23,650 nucleotides of DNA from Bacteroidales bacterium (GTDB lineage: Bacteria; Bacteroidota; Bacteroidia; Bacteroidales; UBA3824). The translations under genes were made by a program, and so were the position numbers. The first letter of the stretch is position 1. Each line of letters begins with the position of its first letter. Below the pieces are notes generated by a model. The model was given only the letters and a program-made list of their open reading frames with translations. It searched no databases and had not been told where the DNA came from. Location: contig JAEEXW010000005.1 in assembly GCA_016287995.1 (NCBI GenBank), forward strand, positions 1 to 23,650. The letters run 5' to 3'. This document shows, piece after piece, positions 14,396-20,926 of this stretch.

Positions 14396-14863
14396 TTAAA
14401 ACCGTTCCCATTCGCAGTGGAATTTTTCACGGTAAAGACGTTTGAACTCCTCAATGTTTTCGTCTTTGAGTTTTTTGAGTGCGCCGGGTTTGCGGTCAAG
14501 GTCGTCCCATGTCAGGGTGTTGACTGCCTCCGCGCCGTTTTTCACCATCGCCGACAAGGTGGTTTGGAGTGCGGGCTTTTCGTCCGCTTTTGTCTCTTTC
14601 AATGCCGCAAACAATCTCACGGTTCTTTCTTTGTTTTCGAGGTACATCGCGGTAACGTCCGCTTTGAGTTCTGCCGGTACTTTGCCGTCAGATACCGCCT
14701 TTGAAGAAAAATCTTCCGCCTCGTGAAACTGCCTTTCGGCTTCATTTTTCTCGTATTCGGCAATCTTCGCCGAGAGTTCCGCAATCTGCGAGTCTTTTTC
14801 TTTCAACTGGGACTGCAAATTGTCAACTGTCAATTGTGAATTGTCAATTTCTTTTGTTTCCAT
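14396..14863 (-). CDS. putative scaffold protein from an internal start
   Basis: In frame within the protease gene, the ATG at 14863 (METKEIDNSQLTVDNL) would give a separate 155-residue scaffold. Nested scaffolds made from internal starts are known in lambda (Nu3 in C) and Mu (Z in I). The context supports one here: the ATG sits between the protease domain and the coiled coil, right before the heptamer tract that marks gene junctions elsewhere in this phage. No clear Shine-Dalgarno is seen, as is usual in Bacteroidetes. Confidence 0.5.
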   Translation of the reverse strand: METKEIDNSQLTVDNLQSQLKEKDSQIAELSAKIAEYEKNEAERQFHEAEDFSSKAVSDGKVPAELKADVTAMYLENKERTVRLFAALKETKADEKPALQTTLSAMVKNGAEAVNTLTWDDLDRKPGALKKLKDENIEEFKRLYREKFHCEWERF

Positions 14864-15301
14864 ATTGTAAAAAAGTTTGTTAAATTCGTTGATACTAAGT
14901 TTCTTTTCTTGTTTTTCGTCGGCGTAGACTACAAGCGCGTTTTCGTCGCTCGGTATGCTGACAATGCTTGCCTCCAACAAAAGACTTTCGGTTGCAACGT
15001 CAACGCCTTTGGTTTTGGTAATCTGGGTTATCATCAGACCCATTGAACAACCTTTTATAAAACCGTCATTTACCTTTCTTTCGATTTCCGCCGCAAAAGG
15101 GTCGGAAGCATCAAACACAGGTTCTGCCGTAAGACGGTTTCCTGTTACCGTGATATTTTTCCATTTGCCGATAACTTTTTCCGGGTCGTGGTTGTAAAGC
15201 ATTACTGGGTTCTTTTTGAACCGCTCCAAGTTGATGCCTGAAACGTCGGTTCTAAACCCGTAACTGTTTATCGAAGTTGAATCACATAAAACTATTTTCA
15301 T
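14396..15301 (-). CDS. prohead maturation protease fused to scaffold
   Basis: The ATG at 15301 (MKIVLCDSTSINSYGF) gives 301 residues; a TTG two codons upstream is ignored. Residues 1-125 form a phage prohead serine protease: RFKKNPVMLYNHDPEKVIGKW with His38, FIKGCSMGLM with Ser86, and LLLEASIVSIPSDENAL with Glu110. From residue 147 comes a scaffold-like part with a coiled coil (QLKEKDSQIAELSAKIAEYEKNE) and a charged helical end, as in capsid scaffolds. The two parts are joined by EIDNSQLTVDNLQSQ, encoded by a heptamer repeat tract. An internal ATG lies exactly at the junction (14863). It is the first gene of the leftward arm and cleaves scaffold and perhaps capsid protein during head maturation. 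Confidence 0.8.
   Translation of the reverse strand: MKIVLCDSTSINSYGFRTDVSGINLERFKKNPVMLYNHDPEKVIGKWKNITVTGNRLTAEPVFDASDPFAAEIERKVNDGFIKGCSMGLMITQITKTKGVDVATESLLLEASIVSIPSDENALVVYADEKQEKKLSINEFNKLFYNMETKEIDNSQLTVDNLQSQLKEKDSQIAELSAKIAEYEKNEAERQFHEAEDFSSKAVSDGKVPAELKADVTAMYLENKERTVRLFAALKETKADEKPALQTTLSAMVKNGAEAVNTLTWDDLDRKPGALKKLKDENIEEFKRLYREKFHCEWERF
14817..14850 (-). repeat. in-frame heptamer repeat tract in protease/scaffold gene
   Basis: About five 7-base AATTGAC/CAGTTGA-like units lie inside the coding region and translate to IDNSQLTVDNLQ. It is the same repeat that elsewhere separates genes. Confidence 0.8.
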
Positions 15302-15527
15302 AATCAAAAAAATTAAATAAAACGGCGCGGCAATTTGCTGTTTTGCTTAGTGCGTTCGCCGCGCCGTGCCTGAGGCTTTTCGTTTGAACGCAGTGCAAAC
15401 TTACGGCGGATTTCCGCCTGAAACAAATATCAGTCTAAGCCTCGGACTGTACAGTATAAGGCTTTGACCGAAAATTTTTCCGCTGTTATATTCTCCGTTA
15501 TTTTGCACAGTTTTAAATATTTAAATA
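15302..15527. promoter_or_regulatory. structured divergent region between the two late arms
   Basis: No gene fits here. The region is GC-rich at 15322-15443 between AT-rich edges, and full of inverted repeats: ACGGCGCGGC (15322-15331) with GCCGCGCCGT (15358-15367); TGCGTTC (15351-15357) with GAACGCA (15386-15392), which would form a pseudoknot with the first; GAGGCTT (15372-15378) with AAGCCTC (15437-15443); and GGCGGA-TT-TCCGCC (15405-15418). Both late arms should start here. The best promoter-like match is weak: TTATTTTG at 15498-15505, 23 bp before the terminase ATG. Confidence 0.5.
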
Positions 15528-15977
15528 ATGAAATCAGCGGAAAGAGAGAACAAACAGAGCCTTGCAAAAATTCTGTTTTTACAGGGTTTGACATGCAAGG
15601 ATATATCAGAAAAGACCGGCGTATCGGCAAACACGATAGGTAAATGGGCGGCCTCCGGCTCATGGCAGGAAGAACGCGCCGCCCGTACAATAACACGTCC
15701 GCAACTTGTCTATAAGATGTTGCAGGAACTCGACAAGAAAATCACAGACGGAAACTGGAAACCGCAGGACGTGGCAATGGTGGCAAACGCCATTGCAAAA
15801 CTCGACAAACAGACAAACGTGGTAACAGTGATTGAAGTTTTTACAAAATATCAGGGCTGGCTCGCAAAACGCGCCGAAATAGATCCCGACCTTGACGCGG
15901 ATTTCCTTAAAAAGACATACCGCTATCAGGACAAGTTTGTAAACGAACAAATGAGCGCGACTTCAATTAACAATTAA
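15528..15977 (+). CDS. terminase small subunit
   Basis: This 149-residue protein has an N-terminal helix-turn-helix (about 10-45: LAKILFLQGLTCKDISEKTGVSANTIGKWAASGSW), which suits the DNA-recognition domain of small terminases. Helices follow (LVYKMLQELDKKI, MVANAIAKLDKQTN), and then a C-terminal DADFLKKTYRYQDKFVNEQ that may bind the large subunit. It precedes the large terminase by 9 bases. The final residues (SINN-stop) are coded by a heptamer repeat. It likely recognises the packaging site. Confidence 0.75.
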   Translation: MKSAERENKQSLAKILFLQGLTCKDISEKTGVSANTIGKWAASGSWQEERAARTITRPQLVYKMLQELDKKITDGNWKPQDVAMVANAIAKLDKQTNVVTVIEVFTKYQGWLAKRAEIDPDLDADFLKKTYRYQDKFVNEQMSATSINN

Positions 15978-15992
15978 CAGTTGGCAATGGAC
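15963..15992 (+). repeat. heptamer repeat tract between terminase genes
   Basis: TCAATTAACAATTAACAG followed by TTGGCAATGGACAA: 7-base units that supply the small terminase stop codon and the large terminase ATG (15987). Confidence 0.75.
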
Positions 15993-17522
15993 AATACAAA
16001 GGCGGCATTAAAACAGTGGAAGATATTAGGCGAGAATATCAACGCGATGTCAACGGTAAACACTGCCGAAGACTTGACGGAAAAACTCGCCCGCACGAAA
16101 AAGGCAAAAACAGATTTTGCATTTTTCGTGTCATACTATTTTCCGCACTACTGCACCGACAATGAGACCGGCGCGATAATTCCGCCGGCAAAGTTTCATT
16201 CTCAGGCAGCAAAGACAATCATAAAAAACGCCGACTTGCGGGCTGTTTTTCAATGGCCTCGCGGTCATGCAAAATCAACTTACATGGATATTATTATTCC
16301 GATGTGGCTGATGATTCAGGACAAAAGACAACTCAACGTCATGGTCTTGGTAGGCAAGAGCGAAGACAACGCCTGTACGCTGCTTGGCGACTTGCAGGCG
16401 GAACTGCAATTCAACAACCGGTATATTTATGACTTCGGAAGTAAATACAACGCAGGCGACTGGCAGGACGGGCATTTTGTAACCTCAGACGGCTTTGCGT
16501 TTTTTGCACTCGGTCGCGGACAGTCGCCTCGCGGTCTGCGTTACCGCTCCAACCGTCCCGACTATATTGTTATTGACGACCTTGACGATGACGAACTTTG
16601 CCGCAACGAAAAGAGAGTTTCAGACCTTACAAACTGGGTAAAAGAGGCACTCTTTGGCTGCTTCGGTGCAAAAGGCGGACGGTTTATCATGGTAGGAAAC
16701 CTTATCGCAAAAAATTCGGTACTCCAAAAGATGATGGATTCCGAGGGCGTAACGGTCAGCAAAATAAATATCACCGACTCCAAAGGCAACCCGTCATGGC
16801 CGGAACTGTGGAGTCCGGCAAAAATCAAGGAACTCCAACAGTTTATGGGTTACCGCTCTTTTCAAAAAGAGTATATGAACAACCCTATTTTGGAAGGTAC
16901 GGTATTTAAAAAAGATGATATAAGATTCGGGCAAACCTTAAAACTAAGCGCATACAAGGCTTTGGTTTGTTACACTGACCCCAGTTTCAAAAACTCCGCC
17001 ACTGCCGACTACAAGGCGACGGCACTTGTAGGAATAACGGCAGAGGGCGAATATCATATCCTGAAACTCTATGCGGCGCAAACCTCTGTTACAGAAATGG
17101 TGCGCTGGCATTATGAAATTTTCAAGGAAGTAAAAGGACTGTCAAACGTCCGCTTTATGATAGAGGCAAATTTTATGCAGGATTTGCTGTTGGACGAGTT
17201 CAAAAAAGAGGGTGCTGCGCTTGGTCTGCAAATCCCGGTTGTCGGCGACAAACGTCAGAAAGGCGACAAGTTTGCCCGTATAGAAGCCATGCAGCCGCTT
17301 TGGGAACGCGGTCTCGTTGTAATATCAGACAAGATAAAAAACGAACCCGGCACGGCGGTTTTGACTGACCAGTTATTAAGTTTTCAGAAAGGCAGCCGCG
17401 CACATGACGACGCGCCCGATGCCGTAGAAAGCGCAATCTGGCAGTTAAACAAAATGTATAAAATAGAGTCGTTCCCGGTTGTAATGCACAGCCGCAAAGA
17501 ACAACGTAAACACTGGTTTTAA
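15987..17522 (+). CDS. terminase large subunit
   Basis: The ATG at 15987 (MDNTKAALKQWKIL) is preferred to a TTG two codons upstream; 511 residues. ATPase domain: Walker A-type QWPRGHAKST (89-98), a variant in which His precedes Ala-Lys; Walker B YIVIDDLDDDE (193-203); coupling motif IMVGN (234-238). RNase-H-like nuclease domain: Asp331 in CYTDPSF, Glu393 in MIEANF, and RAHDDAPDAV with Asp475/Asp478. All key acids of the packaging motor and headful nuclease are present, so the gene looks functional. Full length for Mu gp28-like enzymes. Confidence 0.93.
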   Translation: MDNTKAALKQWKILGENINAMSTVNTAEDLTEKLARTKKAKTDFAFFVSYYFPHYCTDNETGAIIPPAKFHSQAAKTIIKNADLRAVFQWPRGHAKSTYMDIIIPMWLMIQDKRQLNVMVLVGKSEDNACTLLGDLQAELQFNNRYIYDFGSKYNAGDWQDGHFVTSDGFAFFALGRGQSPRGLRYRSNRPDYIVIDDLDDDELCRNEKRVSDLTNWVKEALFGCFGAKGGRFIMVGNLIAKNSVLQKMMDSEGVTVSKINITDSKGNPSWPELWSPAKIKELQQFMGYRSFQKEYMNNPILEGTVFKKDDIRFGQTLKLSAYKALVCYTDPSFKNSATADYKATALVGITAEGEYHILKLYAAQTSVTEMVRWHYEIFKEVKGLSNVRFMIEANFMQDLLLDEFKKEGAALGLQIPVVGDKRQKGDKFARIEAMQPLWERGLVVISDKIKNEPGTAVLTDQLLSFQKGSRAHDDAPDAVESAIWQLNKMYKIESFPVVMHSRKEQRKHWF

Positions 17523-17551
17523 TTGACAAACGGATAATTGACAATGGACAA
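17520..17551 (+). repeat. heptamer repeat tract before the DUF1320 gene
   Basis: The units TAATTGACAAACGG and ATAATTGACAATGGACAATG begin at the large terminase stop and supply the ATG at 17544 of the next gene. Confidence 0.7.
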
Positions 17552-17969
17552 TGAATTTTTAACAGAAAACGATTTTGACGTGCAGGTAAGGCAGGAGATA
17601 CTCTCTTTGCTTGACGGCAGCGATGAAAAAACGGCGGTTGCTTTGGCTACCCGTATGGCTACCGACCAGATAACACAGTACATCGGCGGAAAATACGACT
17701 GCAAGACCATTTTTGCGCAGACAGGCGAAGACAGAGACCATTTTATTGTAATGATAACAATAGACATTCTGCTTTATCACCTTTGGTCAAAACGTGCGCC
17801 GCGCAAAATTCCCGAATACCGCTCAACAAGGTATCAGGACGCTTTGGACTGGCTGAAAGCCGTCGGCAGCGGAGAATTACAGTCCGCACTGCCGCAACTT
17901 CCGCCGGACGAATATCAAGGCAGAATCATAATAAAAAGCAAATACGAGGCTAACAACAATAAATATTAA
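17544..17969 (+). CDS. DUF1320-like head completion protein (Mu gp36-like)
   Basis: The ATG at 17544 (MDNEFLTENDFD) is used rather than a TTG two codons upstream, giving 141 residues. The sequence (VRQEILSLLDGSDEKTAVALATRMATDQITQYIGGKYDC, then FIVMITIDILLYHLWSKRAPRKIPEYRSTRYQDALDWLKAVGSGEL) carries the DUF1320 pattern: a helix pair, a YIGxxYD turn, a hydrophobic helix ending LYxLWxRxAPR, and YxxALxWLxxVxxGE. The family contains Mu gp36 and related connectors. It likely sits at the head-tail junction. It stops two bases before the portal start. Confidence 0.8.
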   Translation: MDNEFLTENDFDVQVRQEILSLLDGSDEKTAVALATRMATDQITQYIGGKYDCKTIFAQTGEDRDHFIVMITIDILLYHLWSKRAPRKIPEYRSTRYQDALDWLKAVGSGELQSALPQLPPDEYQGRIIIKSKYEANNNKY

Positions 17970-17971
17970 CC

Positions 17972-19135
17972 ATGAAACAGAATATTTTAGAACATATAAT
18001 CGCCGGTTTCAAAGACCAGACAAGAGCGGACATTCAAAAATGGCGTTACGCGCTGAAACAGGCGCAAAGCCCTGAAAATCCGCGCTCATACACCTTGCAA
18101 GACCTTTATGACAATCTTGAAAGCGACGGTCATTTTTTGGCACAAAAAGAACTCAGAAAAACCGCGACTTCGGGTTACGGTTTTTCCATAATCGACAAAA
18201 AGACCGGCGAAGTAAACCAAGAAAAAACCGACTTTTTCTCCGGCGAATGGTTTTACAACTTTTTGGATTATGCCTTGGACAGCATTTTCAAAGGCTTTAC
18301 GCTGATAGAACTGACAGACCCAAAAAATCTGACCTTTGAAGTTTTGCCGCGCCGCAATGTTGTCGGCAGTCTCGGAATTGTGCAGCGCGATATTACTGAC
18401 AACAGCGGAATCAACTTTAATGCAAAAGATTTTCAAAACACGCTGATAAAAGTCGGCAAACCGTCAGACCTCGGACTGATGGCAGACCTTTGCGGACAAC
18501 TTATCTGGAAACGCAACGCCCAGCAAAGTTGGGCAGAGTTTACGGAGCGTTTCGGCATGCCGCTCGTTACGGCTACCACAACGCAGACCTCACCGGCTGA
18601 CATCCGTCAACTTGACGATATGCTTGCCGCTTTGGGAGAATCCGCCCGCGCCGTCCTGCCCGAAGGCACAACAATAAACGTTACGCCTTTTGCCGGTTCT
18701 GACGCTTACAAGGTTTATGACAGTCAGATTGACAGGATAAACGCCGAAATCTCAAAACCGATAACAGGCGGCACTATGGTAACGGACGACGGCAGCAGCC
18801 GCTCACAGTCGGAAGTACACGAAAGAAACCTTGACGACAAACTTTCGGAGGCTGACAGGCGTATGATTTCGTTTGTTGTTAACGGGCAGTTAATACCGCT
18901 TTTAAACAGGTTTAAATACCCTTTTAATCCTGAAACCGACAAATTTCAGTTCAACCAATCGTTTGAGTTGTCGCTCACGGAGCATTGGAACATCGTCAGC
19001 CAAATGATAACCCAAGGCTACGAAGTAGACGAAAAATGGCTTGCGCAGACTTTCAACGTGCCGATAACAGGACGAAAGGAAATTGACAATTCACAATTGA
19101 CAATTAACAATTCCCTCTACCGAAATTTTCGTTAG
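17972..19135 (+). CDS. portal protein, DUF935 (Mu gp29-like)
   Basis: This 387-residue protein is clearly of the DUF935 portal group: DLYDNLESDGHFLAQKELRKTATSGYGF, FKGFTLIEL, FEVLPRRNVV, LIWKRNAQQSWAEFTERFGMPLVTATTTQ, and ISKPITGGTMVTDDGSSRSQSEVHER, a late conserved region. It forms the ring through which DNA enters the head. The C-terminus is odd: residues about 370-382 (EIDNSQLTINNS) are coded by a heptamer tract, and the next frame (-1) stays open from before the stop straight into the MuF gene. The slip-type heptamer A_AAT_TTT lies at 19123-19129, six bases ahead of the stop codon's last base. Confidence 0.9.
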   Translation: MKQNILEHIIAGFKDQTRADIQKWRYALKQAQSPENPRSYTLQDLYDNLESDGHFLAQKELRKTATSGYGFSIIDKKTGEVNQEKTDFFSGEWFYNFLDYALDSIFKGFTLIELTDPKNLTFEVLPRRNVVGSLGIVQRDITDNSGINFNAKDFQNTLIKVGKPSDLGLMADLCGQLIWKRNAQQSWAEFTERFGMPLVTATTTQTSPADIRQLDDMLAALGESARAVLPEGTTINVTPFAGSDAYKVYDSQIDRINAEISKPITGGTMVTDDGSSRSQSEVHERNLDDKLSEADRRMISFVVNGQLIPLLNRFKYPFNPETDKFQFNQSFELSLTEHWNIVSQMITQGYEVDEKWLAQTFNVPITGRKEIDNSQLTINNSLYRNFR

Positions 19136-19234
19136 GCAACCCCGCTAAGAGCGACGCTGAGTTGCCCGAACTATACAGGCTCACCGATAAAGCGGACAAC
19201 GAATTGTCAACTGTCAATTATCAACTGTCAATTG
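19080..19234. repeat. inverted heptamer tracts around a hairpin core at the portal/MuF junction
   Basis: The tract at 19080-19111 (AATTGACAATTCACAATTG start) and the tract at 19202-19233 are imperfect inverted copies of about 32 bases. They bracket a GC-richer core of about 90 bp. The core contains the hairpin GGCAAC (19135-19140) with GTTGCC (19161-19166) and inner CGCT (19143-19146) with AGCG (19150-19153). It overlaps the portal stop and the MuF start and could be a small inserted element. Confidence 0.6.
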
Positions 19235-20460
19235 GAAACCGCATCTCTGACATCGTGCGTTCTTTGGCAAAGCGTATTTTTGGCGGCGAAAAGATAACCT
19301 TTGACCCGGAACTGTTGACGGCGACGGCAGACGGCTATCTTTCGGCGGTGAAAAAAGGTTATAAAAAAGACCTTTCGGAAGTAGACTATGACTCGCCGGA
19401 TTTTGAAACGCTCAAAAAGATAACCGAAAACGTCTTTCAGTTTTCCGCCTCAAAAGATTTCCATATCCTTACCGATATGACCAACGCATTGAAAGACGGC
19501 AGCGGCAAACTGCGTTCTTTTGACGATTTTCAGGCGGAGGTTGACAAGATGAATGTCAAATATAACGGCAATTGGCTGCGCACGGAATACAATCAGGCGG
19601 TTGCCGCCTCGCAATGTGCAGCACGATGGACGGAGCAAGTAAGCCGCGCCAAGTCGATGCCGTTTTTGCAGTATCATGCCGTGATGGACTCTAACACCCG
19701 CGCAGAACACGCCGCGCTTCATGGTGTAATCAAGCGCGTTGACTCTGATTTTTGGGACAAATACTATCCGCCAAACGGTTGGGGCTGCCGCTGTGAAGTT
19801 ATCCAACTGCCCGGCAAGAACTACAAGGAAACGCCGGATCTGGACATCAAGTTTACAAAGGTGGATTCTATGTTTCAGGTCAACGTCGGCAAAAAAGGCG
19901 TGGTGTTTCCGAAAGGGCATCCGTATTTTATGGGACAGTGCCAGAGGTGCAACGGAACGCCGCAAAGTTTGGCTTTAAATCCGCAGTGTGCGGCGTGTGT
20001 GGCGGGTAGAAAAGAGGGCGAAAAACTGATACAAGAAAACAGAGAAATTCGAGAAAAAGAGGCAAAGAAAATTGAAAACGACAAATACAACCAACTTGTA
20101 AAAGAGGAAAGCAACAAAATCATTCCCGAAGGTGGACGATTGTTTTCTCAATTGCCTAATTTCGTCAATGGAGAATTGTTCGTCAGTCGAAGTGACATTA
20201 GAAATATATGTACACACGTACCTGGAAAATATAAAACTTATGCCTTAACGGTTTTGAACAATCTATCAAGATTGCATAGGGTGGACGACAATGTTGACCC
20301 CAAACATGTATCTAACAAGGGTTCGAGATTCAAGTGTTTTAATTATTACACGTTGGAACTTGAAGATAAAACACTATTTGTAACTATCGGTGTTGATGAG
20401 AAAGGCAAAGAAACTTTGTATGCAGTTGCAGACAAAATACCAAAAAAAGAAAACACCTAA
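19162..20460 (+). CDS. MuF-type minor head protein with possible C-terminal toxin domain
   Basis: This is the longest supportable reading from TTG 19162 (432 residues). The first ATG is at residue 106, inside the conserved region, so the start is unusual; a GTG at 19255 or frameshift from the portal are alternatives. Residues 45-215 are a MuF / SPP1 gp7 domain: RTEYNQAVAASQCAARW, HAVMDSNTRAEHAALHGVI and DKYYPPNGWGCRCEV. Then comes a four-Cys element (Cys260-x2-Cys263, Cys276-x2-Cys279) that may bind zinc, a charged helix (284-318), and a separate domain (about 320-432) from more AT-rich DNA. That domain (VSRSDIRNICTHVPGKYKTY, FNYYTLELEDKTLFVTIG) recalls the RNase-type BECR modules attached to MuF proteins. 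The toxin call is inference; the MuF call is firm. Confidence 0.85.
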   Translation: MPELYRLTDKADNELSTVNYQLSIGNRISDIVRSLAKRIFGGEKITFDPELLTATADGYLSAVKKGYKKDLSEVDYDSPDFETLKKITENVFQFSASKDFHILTDMTNALKDGSGKLRSFDDFQAEVDKMNVKYNGNWLRTEYNQAVAASQCAARWTEQVSRAKSMPFLQYHAVMDSNTRAEHAALHGVIKRVDSDFWDKYYPPNGWGCRCEVIQLPGKNYKETPDLDIKFTKVDSMFQVNVGKKGVVFPKGHPYFMGQCQRCNGTPQSLALNPQCAACVAGRKEGEKLIQENREIREKEAKKIENDKYNQLVKEESNKIIPEGGRLFSQLPNFVNGELFVSRSDIRNICTHVPGKYKTYALTVLNNLSRLHRVDDNVDPKHVSNKGSRFKCFNYYTLELEDKTLFVTIGVDEKGKETLYAVADKIPKKENT

Positions 20461-20504
20461 TGCGCTCAACCACCCAAAACGGCGACTTCGACTTACTTAA
20501 GTGT

Positions 20505-20535
20505 TTTGTTGTCGCAAAAATACAAACAATTTTTG
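20505..20535 (+). promoter_or_regulatory. possible promoter before the 20562 gene
   Basis: TTTG (20505-20508), 19 bp, then AATTTTTG (20528-20535), one mismatch from TAnnTTTG. Transcription would begin about 20 bp before the ATG at 20562. An own promoter inside the late operon would suit a moron or an immunity gene. Confidence 0.4.
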
Positions 20536-20561
20536 AACCAACAAATAAAAAACGTAAAAAA

Positions 20562-20798
20562 ATGGACACAAAAAACACATATCCCCGCACAACGCGCCAT
20601 ACGTTGTTGGACACTACCATCAACGCTAACAGCGTACAGGAATTGAATGAGAAACTTATCGCGCTCGATCTCTCTGACGAGGCTGATGTAACAATTGAAG
20701 CGCATATTTACGGCATCAACCGTGAGGTAATCACTGAGGCTGAGTATCAGAAAGATTGCGAAGATGCCCGTATAATTCTTTCTCAGTTTGAGCAATAA
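20562..20798 (+). CDS. small acidic protein, unknown (candidate immunity or moron)
   Basis: The ATG at 20562 (MDTKNTYPRTTRHTLLDTT) gives 78 residues. A longer reading starting at 20460 passes through the leader repeat and is unlikely. The protein is acidic (NSVQELNEKLIALDLSDEADVTIEAHIYGINREVITEAEYQKDCEDARIILSQ in short), soluble and without a known motif. It follows the MuF gene by 101 bases and may have its own promoter. Being small, acidic and next to a possible toxin, it is the natural candidate for an immunity protein, but nothing in the sequence proves it. After the stop, about 33 codons in the same frame still look protein-like. Confidence 0.55.
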   Translation: MDTKNTYPRTTRHTLLDTTINANSVQELNEKLIALDLSDEADVTIEAHIYGINREVITEAEYQKDCEDARIILSQFEQ

Positions 20799-20847
20799 GG
20801 TCGTCAAGTTCTGGATGGCAAGACATACCGTATAGATGCACACAACC

Positions 20848-20875
20848 GTAGAGACGCAAAATTTTGCGTCTCTAC
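20848..20875. repeat. perfect 28-bp palindrome
   Basis: The left arm GTAGAGACGCAAAA is followed directly by its exact complement TTTTGCGTCTCTAC, with no loop. I have seen this AGAGACGCAAAATTTTGCGTCTCT-type palindrome as a dispersed intergenic repeat in other genomes, from memory only. It may act as a terminator for the 20562 gene or be a dispersed repeat. The rest of the gap 20799-20926 holds a leader copy. Confidence 0.8.
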
Positions 20876-20926
20876 AACCAAACGGACAAACAATTTTTGA
20901 ACCAACAAAATTAAAAAACGTAAAAA

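Noticed and set aside
9084..19234. CRISPR array or phase-variable promoter for the short repeats
   Set aside because: The units are 7 bp without spacers and the tracts are scattered at gene junctions, so CRISPR does not apply.
20460..20561. N-terminal extension of the 78-aa gene from an ATG touching the MuF stop
   Set aside because: It runs through the duplicated leader and promoter-like boxes; the second leader copy shows that translation starts at the ATGG at its end.
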